From Catonia carolina (lineage: Eukaryota > Arthropoda > Insecta > Hemiptera > Achilidae), in contig JAQMRL010000001.1 in the NCBI GenBank assembly GCA_035578175.1, positions 49,747,553 to 49,811,552 on the forward strand: 64,000 nt of DNA. Reading direction: 5' to 3'. The translations under genes and the position numbers were made by a program. Under the pieces are notes generated by a model, which made no database searches, was not told where the DNA came from, and worked only from the letters and a program-made list of their open reading frames with translations. Below, in pieces: positions 58,125 through 64,000 of this stretch. Position 1 is the first letter of the stretch. Every line of letters begins with the position of its first letter.

Positions 58125-58720
58125 ATCTTTACCTCTTAATTAAGTAACTGCAAGCGCCGTTTATAGCCCTGCAAACTTTTAACAGACAGTCGATCTCATT
58201 CTACAATATTGTGAATGCATCTCTAATGCAGTAATGGTTGTCCTTTTCATGATAGGTAACCATATAAGCCCAATTTTTCTTGAAACACAATATTCTTAAA
58301 CAAAAATTCAACAGACTTAGATCAGGAGGTCGCAGTGGGCAAGCAATGGAACCATGTTCGACTACCTACCTTCCCGGAAATCGGTCGTTTAGCGCCGTCG
58401 TTGCAATCGCTGGATGAAGCGGATAGACTCCATATTATTGAAAAATAAGACCGTTCGTATTGTCAGTCCGAGGAAGAGCAATGTTTTCCAATACATAGAA
58501 ATCAGCAAAACAATTCTGGCAAAAAAATGCCCAAAGAATTCGATTAAATATAATATCTAACCGAACATTCACTTTAGGATTACCTTGGGAGAACTTCACT
58601 GACTCTTCTTGGATCTCTGAACCGAACATTCGGTATCAGAGACAATTATAACTTCACTAATACGAAACCCGGTTTCAAAAAACCAACTAAACGCGCTGAA
58701 GGTAGTCATCGTCTTCAGAC
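58125..58720 (-). pseudogene. DDE transposase relic (Tc1/mariner-type superfamily)
   Basis: Minus strand from about 58680 down: FRISEVIIVSDTE (degenerate), GSEIQEESVKFSQGNPKVNV, NRILWAFFCQ, YVLENIALPRTDNTNGLIFQ, then a stop and YGVYPLHPAIATTALNDRFP. After a frame change SIACPLRPPDLSLLNFCL follows. The family pattern is NGLIFQQDGAPPH ... LNxxFPxRWIGR ... WPPRSPDLTPLDFFLWG. Here the QQD acidic residue is replaced by a stop and the following-box LDF reads LNF, so two catalytic positions are lost. Superfamily placement rests on this pattern only. Confidence 0.65.
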
Positions 58721-59079
58721 ATGAATTCTAACACGGTTAACAAACTGAATTCTTTATGATTTATCATTAGTCTTCATTTAATTGTGAACCAGGTTATTAA
58801 CTTAACTAACAAAACCGGTTTACTGGAAACAAAATAAAAGACCTTACAATCAATATATGCACAGAAACACTTATGCGCAAAAAATTGAAGAATAAATTAG
58901 TTTTTCTGGCAACCATTTATTTTTCGCACCCAGCACTGATTTGAAAATTTATTTATTCAGTACAAAATTAATTTTAGATAGATTCGGTTAATAAAAATGC
59001 AACAGTACTAAAATAAAAATGTGAATTGCCAAAAATTTTTAAATTTTCTTCGTTTCTCTGCTAAGATACTTTGGTTTTT
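58721..59079. other. AT-rich sequence without recognised genes
   Basis: Nothing recognised. Confidence 0.5.
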
Positions 59080-59228
59080 TATTATTTTTTTTATTGAGTG
59101 ATAATGCTAAGCCTTGGCTTGTGTGTAGGTGATATATAGATGAACAAATGCCAGAACTGACCGGGAATCGAACCCGGGACCCCAGCATAGAAGCCAGTTT
59201 TGCTTACCACTACACCACGAGCATGCCC
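59080..59228 (-). mobile_element. SINE, head B with tail class III
   Basis: Minus strand: GCTCGTGGTGTAGTGGTAAG (A box), TGGCTTCTATGCTGGGGTCC, GGGTTCGATTCCCGG (B box, near 59165-59180), CAGTTCTGGCATTTGTTCAT, then the tail ACCTACACACAAGCCAAGGC and TATCACTCAATAAAAAAAAT. It shares this tail with 29719-29880. The head is the best preserved of type B. Confidence 0.85.
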
Positions 59229-61803
59229 AAAAATCGCAGTAATTTGCTGAATTTGCAAAGTAAGTTTGTGTGGTTGCAATTCAATAAGTGAGTGGATTGA
59301 TATTTATTTGAAACCATATTTTAATAAATCTATCAGAACAATAGAAACAAATATTACCGATTAGATTTAATCCCTATAAAGAAAAATCACTATCATGTAA
59401 TTTGATTATACTTTAACTGCTCATATTTATTATTATAAAGTTTAGTGCATCAAAACTTTTATGATTAACTTTACAAACTACTAACTTTAAAAAGTATTTT
59501 CTGATTTAATAAAATAATTTTATCTTTCATTAAATTTAAAGTTATATAATCTATTGAGGTATTATTTAATTCATGAATGTTCTTTTTGTAATTTCAAAAG
59601 ACGAATATCTGATCGCACAACTTAAGGAATGAAGTTTAGATTTATAATAATATATTCTATTACAATGGTCTTTTGAGCAAGTATATGCAGATTTATAAGT
59701 ACACTAGTTAAATTTAAACGCTTCAAAAATTGTAGAACTAAGAAGCTCAACGTACTTTCACTATATCCCAACTGCATGTTCATTTTGTACATTAAATAAA
59801 TCTTATTAAATTTTTAAAATTATCACTTCCTCAATGGTTTATCTTGTAAAGCAATCAATAAGTAGTTAGTTAGAAGATTCAACTTACTGGAGAAAGCCAG
59901 AAAGCAACACTTGGACGTAATGATCCGAATTTTCAGTTGAATGTAACTTTATTACCATCTTCTTCCTCACAAGTACAAGGCAATAGCCCTATTATATCAA
60001 CCTCCTTGGAATCGATCCTTCCAACGTTTCATCGGCCATCCCAAAGTTCTTCTAATTTATGGTATGTATTTATCAAACAGACAGGGAAATCTTGCTACAT
60101 TCATGGGATGTAATACCATCTCTTTCTACACTCAATATTTTTATCACTAAGAGGCTGAAGATTCAATTCCTATCTAATGTTCATATTCCTTCTTCTATCT
60201 GAATTGGTACAGCCAGCCGCTGACAACTACTTTAACATTTTCAAAGATTACAGAGCGCAAAATTATGAGCAAATATAACATCATATTAAAATTTGTTTAA
60301 ACAAACACAAAGTTTTACATACACACATTATTGCTAGTATTCGACTCTTCAGTAGTATATTTAAAAGTGAAAGCCTAAAGATATTTGAAACGTTTCTGAC
60401 GTCAAGCATAATAAAGAAAGTGAAAGTGTTATTTTTGATGTCAAACAAAATAGTGAAATCAAAAGTTAAAATTCAAAGCGAAAAGAGAATTAAATAGTTT
60501 GACGACAAAAGTAAAAAAGTGAAAGTCACATTTTAATGTGAAAACGAGAAGTGGTCTTGACATCGAACAAAGAAGCAACAATTAAAAGTAAAAACTTAAA
60601 GATAAAATAGTATATTTTCAAATCAAGCAACATACAATTGCTCCAAAAATTTTGTTCAATGTTCATTTTTATTTTATAGGAAGGTTATTGTGATTTTGAT
60701 AAGGAATATTGGTAGCTAATTTACGGTAGGTACTAAAAAAAAATTTGGCAATCACTTGAATTGTCTTTACCACTACCTGTTGAGTCTCGAATTTTCACAA
60801 AACATATTTTTTTAAATATTAAAACGCTTCGAATTCAAGTTACGACAAAGAAAACATTTTGTCATCGTGTTTACGTTATTGCAATATAAGCAGTACATTT
60901 TGTGTGGTGTTTAACCTCGTTTATACAGAAAAATTAGTTTGAGTTATCTCTCAGTTATTATTTGGAAAAAGATTTTTGCGAAAAATTCCGAAAAATATTT
61001 AGTCACAATTTTTTGGATTTTAAGTTTTATATTTTTGTGTAAACTTAATATAAATTGTGTAAGTGTTATTTTGATGGTGTTAAACGCACTAGTTTTGTAA
61101 TACGTTTTTGAAGTGATTCAAAAACATTAAAAAACGACATTGAAATGCGTGAGTATCCTGGGATTTTCACTAATACTAGTAATCGACCTCAGCAATGATC
61201 CGACAATGTTGTCACTGACATAACATACGAGGAGTATATATTGGATTACGGTAAAGACCTAATTTAATTTAATGTGTTTAATCAGGACTAAAACAACGAG
61301 AGTATTTTATAAACGTCAACCTTGCTAAAATTGTTTGTTTTAACCTGTAAGAGAACAAAAGGAATAAAATTAGTAAATAAACACAAGCGGATTGCGCAGA
61401 TTAGTTAAATTTATTTACGATAAAGTGGCTGTGGCGTAAATATGTTTGTATCGGCGGTAACCGATATTAAATAGCGTGAACTGAGAATTAATTAATCCTA
61501 CCAAGTGTTTGATAAAGCAAATCAAGTCACTGTGGTTTATAATGTCGTCTACAGGAATTATACAACATTTTAACATCAAAGGGATGTCACATCATTAAAT
61601 TTCGTGTTACGTTTATTTATTCTTATTTTATGTGTCTTCAATTACACATTATACAAATACGAAAGGTATTTAATTTTACATACTTCTCAAAGCCAATCGC
61701 TGATATTCTAATTACTATTTTGATTTTGTTTCGATTACATTATTATAACAAAGATAATGTTTTGTAAAATGTTAAGCAAACCACATAAATCATAATAATG
61801 TGA
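59229..61803. other. AT-rich sequence without recognised genes
   Basis: A stretch near 59940-60060 (-) can be read as GWPMKRWKDRF, faintly like a LINE RT tail, but is too short to call. The degenerate repeat at 60366-60632 is listed separately. Confidence 0.45.
60366..60632. repeat. degenerate purine-rich tandem repeat
   Basis: A word of the form GA(C/T)(A/G)TCAA(A/G)CA followed by an A/G-rich AAAGTGAAAGT-like segment recurs at about 60398, 60437, 60501, 60559 and 60618, at spacings of 39, 64, 58 and 59 bases. Confidence 0.5.
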
Positions 61804-62704
61804 TCTGTACTAATATTATAAAGAAGTAATGTTAGTTTATTTTTACAAGGTAATCTCAGGAACTATCAAACCGATTTTAAAAAGAATTTCATAGTTGGAA
61901 AGCTTCAAGCTTCCAGAATAACATAAGCTGCATGGCATTTACAAATTTTAAATTGCAAAAAAATTGCGTAGAATGAAGTCAACTAATATTATTTTCCTTT
62001 GTTGTAAGGTCGTTTTGTAAGATGTTAGTCATTTTATCGTAACGTCATAGCAGTATAATTTGTTATTATGACATATAAAATATCGAAATTCCGAACGAAA
62101 AAGGGTTTATTTCTCTTTACACCACAAGTTCTCAAACAAGACTCATCTTCCAATTACACCATCGAGTGCACACCTATGTAGGTTGCTATGTTCGCCTAAT
62201 GGAATGTGCTAAACAGAATGTTTCAGAACCTTCTAAACAGTTAACACCATACAGACAACAAAACATTAAAAAGTGAGAGTACGGTTGTATTATAAATTAT
62301 TACATACATCAAATACAGTACCTCATCCTTTACTCTTGCCTTTCTTCAACATTTTTTAATATATTTTGCATTTGTTAAATTAAAATTTACAAATGTTTTA
62401 AATTGTTTAAATTAAAAACAGTCATATCACATCCGATTTCTGCATAGAAAGTTTTGTGGACTTTAAATATTTTTTATTTAAAAAAAATATTTTACCTACT
62501 CTTATAACGTATATTCAGTCATTCTGAAATTGTATTCCTCTCCTTCTATTGGTAATTCATACTAATATCAACACATTTCTCGTTTCTAGAGCTAATTTTT
62601 GTTTATACAGTCGTAATTTAGATTTTAAAATGTAAGCTTTTAAATTAATTTAATTTAACTCATTAGAAAATGTGAAACACAGCGAGCAAGGGGTGTGTTG
62701 CTAG
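61804..62704 (+). mobile_element. non-autonomous Helitron with complete ends
   Basis: The 5' end TCTGTACTAATATTATAAAG at 61804-61823 is preceded by host A. GGAACTATCAAACCGATTTT at 61858-61877 is the conserved sub-terminal block. The 3' end has a hairpin (AACACA 62676-62681 with TGTGTT 62694-62699) followed by GCTAG and host T (62705). The A|TC...CTAG|T arrangement is exactly the Helitron insertion signature. About 900 bp, with no readable Rep or helicase. Confidence 0.85.
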
Positions 62705-63851
62705 TAAGATCAAATTTTGTAAAAGCAATCTACATATTTTAAGCACGTGATTTAAAATTTTATACACAGCCTCTTTAGTACTCTACAAGCCCTGTTTACT
62801 TTCTTTTTACGCTAATATATATAGTGAAATTAGTAAATTCATGCAAAAAACCAACACAAAAATTTCAATACATTGTAACATTTCTGATTAATCACTAAAA
62901 TTATATTTTTTAGTCAAGAGCACAAAAAATTTACAATTTTGTCCTCACCCGTGTGTGTTACATGTTCTAAAGCAAAATATGTAGTTGCAGTCCAGACCAG
63001 ACATAGTAAACATTATAACTGCGGTTGGTTTTCTCATCCCTTTTTCAAATAAATTTTTAATTAGTTATTACATTCAATCTTAAACTAAGCTTTTCCAAGG
63101 TCAATTTTTACTTAAGAAGCGAAAATATAATTTCCGGGAAAACAACCACGATTTAATACAATTTTCCTCATTACTACTTTTTTCATTTTCACTGATATTG
63201 CACTATATTGGCGTCTCAAAGAATTCTTATGAGGAGCTCTCTTTATAAAAATAATTATTTTTATCAGAACCAAAGCCGTACGAGCATTTACGCAAAAGTT
63301 CTTTTAACGTAAAATAATGAAAATTTATAATGTTGAAACTTTCACACAAACAATTTCATTTTTTGACTAAAAGTTCAGAAGCATTGTTTTACACTTTCCT
63401 AAAAAAATTCATTAAGATTAGATCTCAGTTAGATCAAAATCAGTTATTCTTGAAAGTTTTGCAAAAAATTAAAACAGCTGTCAGTAAAGGTCTTAATTGT
63501 TCTTTATAAAAGAGAAAAAAAAATAGTTTTTGTTGAAATTTGACGTGAAGGTAATTCCAGTTTCACAAATCTGAGTTTATGAGAGTTCAAATGTGAAAAT
63601 GCATCAGGTTTCTAAATTATGACAACAGATACCTTTGAAACTAAAATCTGATTGATCCTAAAGCTTACTGCTGATATTATTAATAATATAATTACTAACG
63701 TCGTTTCCAAAGTCAAATTTTGCAATTTCGTCGAAGAGATTATCATAAATAATATAATGATTGTCAATTTATTCGTTTACATAATTTCTGCATAACGTAA
63801 TTAATATTAACAAATAAGCTACTGAATTTCATCTGAGTGCTTGTGGTTAAT
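62705..63851. other. AT-rich sequence without recognised genes
   Basis: Spacer between two Helitron ends; nothing recognised. Confidence 0.5.
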
Positions 63852-64000
63852 CTACACTCCTATTATAAAGAAAAATTATGTTTATTTATTTTTGTGTTTG
63901 TACGAAGTAACCTCAGAAACTACCAAACCGATTTCCTAACATAGGCTACATGACATTATGAATTTTTAACTTTTGTAAAAAATTGTTATTAATAAATTTT
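63852..64000 (+). mobile_element. Helitron 5' end, cut by window edge
   Basis: TCTACACTCCTATTATAAAG at 63852-63871, preceded by host A, then CAGAAACTACCAAACCGATT at 63913-63932. This aligns with the start of the Helitron at 61804, including the following TACATGACATTATGAATTTT-like segment. The element continues beyond the window. Confidence 0.7.

Noticed and set aside
59940..60060. A possible LINE RT tail on the minus strand (GWPMKRWKDRF).
   Set aside because: Only about eleven residues fit and the neighbouring sequence does not continue the family pattern.
1..64000. A host multi-exon gene with introns spanning the AT-rich gaps.
   Set aside because: I looked for conserved domain fragments between splice-like sites and could not support any exon. 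Very small exons in the gaps cannot be excluded without transcript data.
1..64000. An endogenous viral element or LTR retrotransposon.
   Set aside because: No protease, integrase or capsid-like pattern and no long terminal repeats were seen. All RT sequences found are of non-LTR type.

Overview
The window reads as an AT-rich animal intergenic region, most likely from an insect. Evidence: non-LTR retrotransposon debris of Jockey, RTE-like and CR1-like types, tRNA-derived SINEs, insect-style Helitrons and mariner-type transposons, with no prokaryotic features. One SINE (55400-55684, minus) resembles a repeat I associate with Hemiptera, so a hemipteran (perhaps auchenorrhynchan) host is my best guess; that rests on memory of repeat sequences, not on a search. 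I found no host protein-coding gene, rRNA or functional tRNA gene. Every protein-like segment I could recognise belongs to a transposable element.

Layout. 1-10.4 kb: a Jockey-like 3' half cut by the window edge, a 5'-truncated RTE-like LINE with a 13-bp target site duplication (TSD), a tRNA-like SINE head, and three decayed reverse transcriptase (RT) relics. 10.4-22 kb: mostly very AT-rich unexplained DNA with one 396-bp SINE, one LINE C-terminal relic and one SINE. 22-30.2 kb: a LINE relic, a Helitron, a SINE with 11-bp TSD, two Jockey ends, further SINEs, and a Helitron relic that contains a SINE. 31-38 kb: the best RTE-like copy (RT frame fully open, 9-bp TSD), a second 396-bp SINE, a palindromic mariner, and RTE-like and Jockey relics. 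39-47.7 kb: SINEs, a 163-bp tandem duplication, the third 396-bp SINE (14-bp TSD), and LINE C-terminal relics. 49.9-52.9 kb: a CR1-like LINE with an open 699-codon RT frame but a frameshifted endonuclease. 53-64 kb: SINEs, a decayed DDE transposase, a complete non-autonomous Helitron and the start of another.

How the parts relate. Nothing here forms an operon-like or host pathway. The relationships are parasitic: LINE machinery (three or more lineages) would have supplied RT for the SINEs, and Helitron or mariner proteins encoded elsewhere would have moved the non-autonomous copies. The most interesting items are (i) SINEs with a near-identical tRNA-like head joined to different tails, and the reverse; (ii) a three-copy 396-bp SINE-like family with clear TSDs but no obvious tRNA-type promoter; (iii) a mariner whose 5' end has been replaced by an inverted copy of its 3' end; and (iv) the contrast between intact RT and broken endonuclease in the CR1-like copy. 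I did not find a convincing undescribed functional system.

All boundaries were read by eye. Percentages and homologies are visual estimates unless a count is given.
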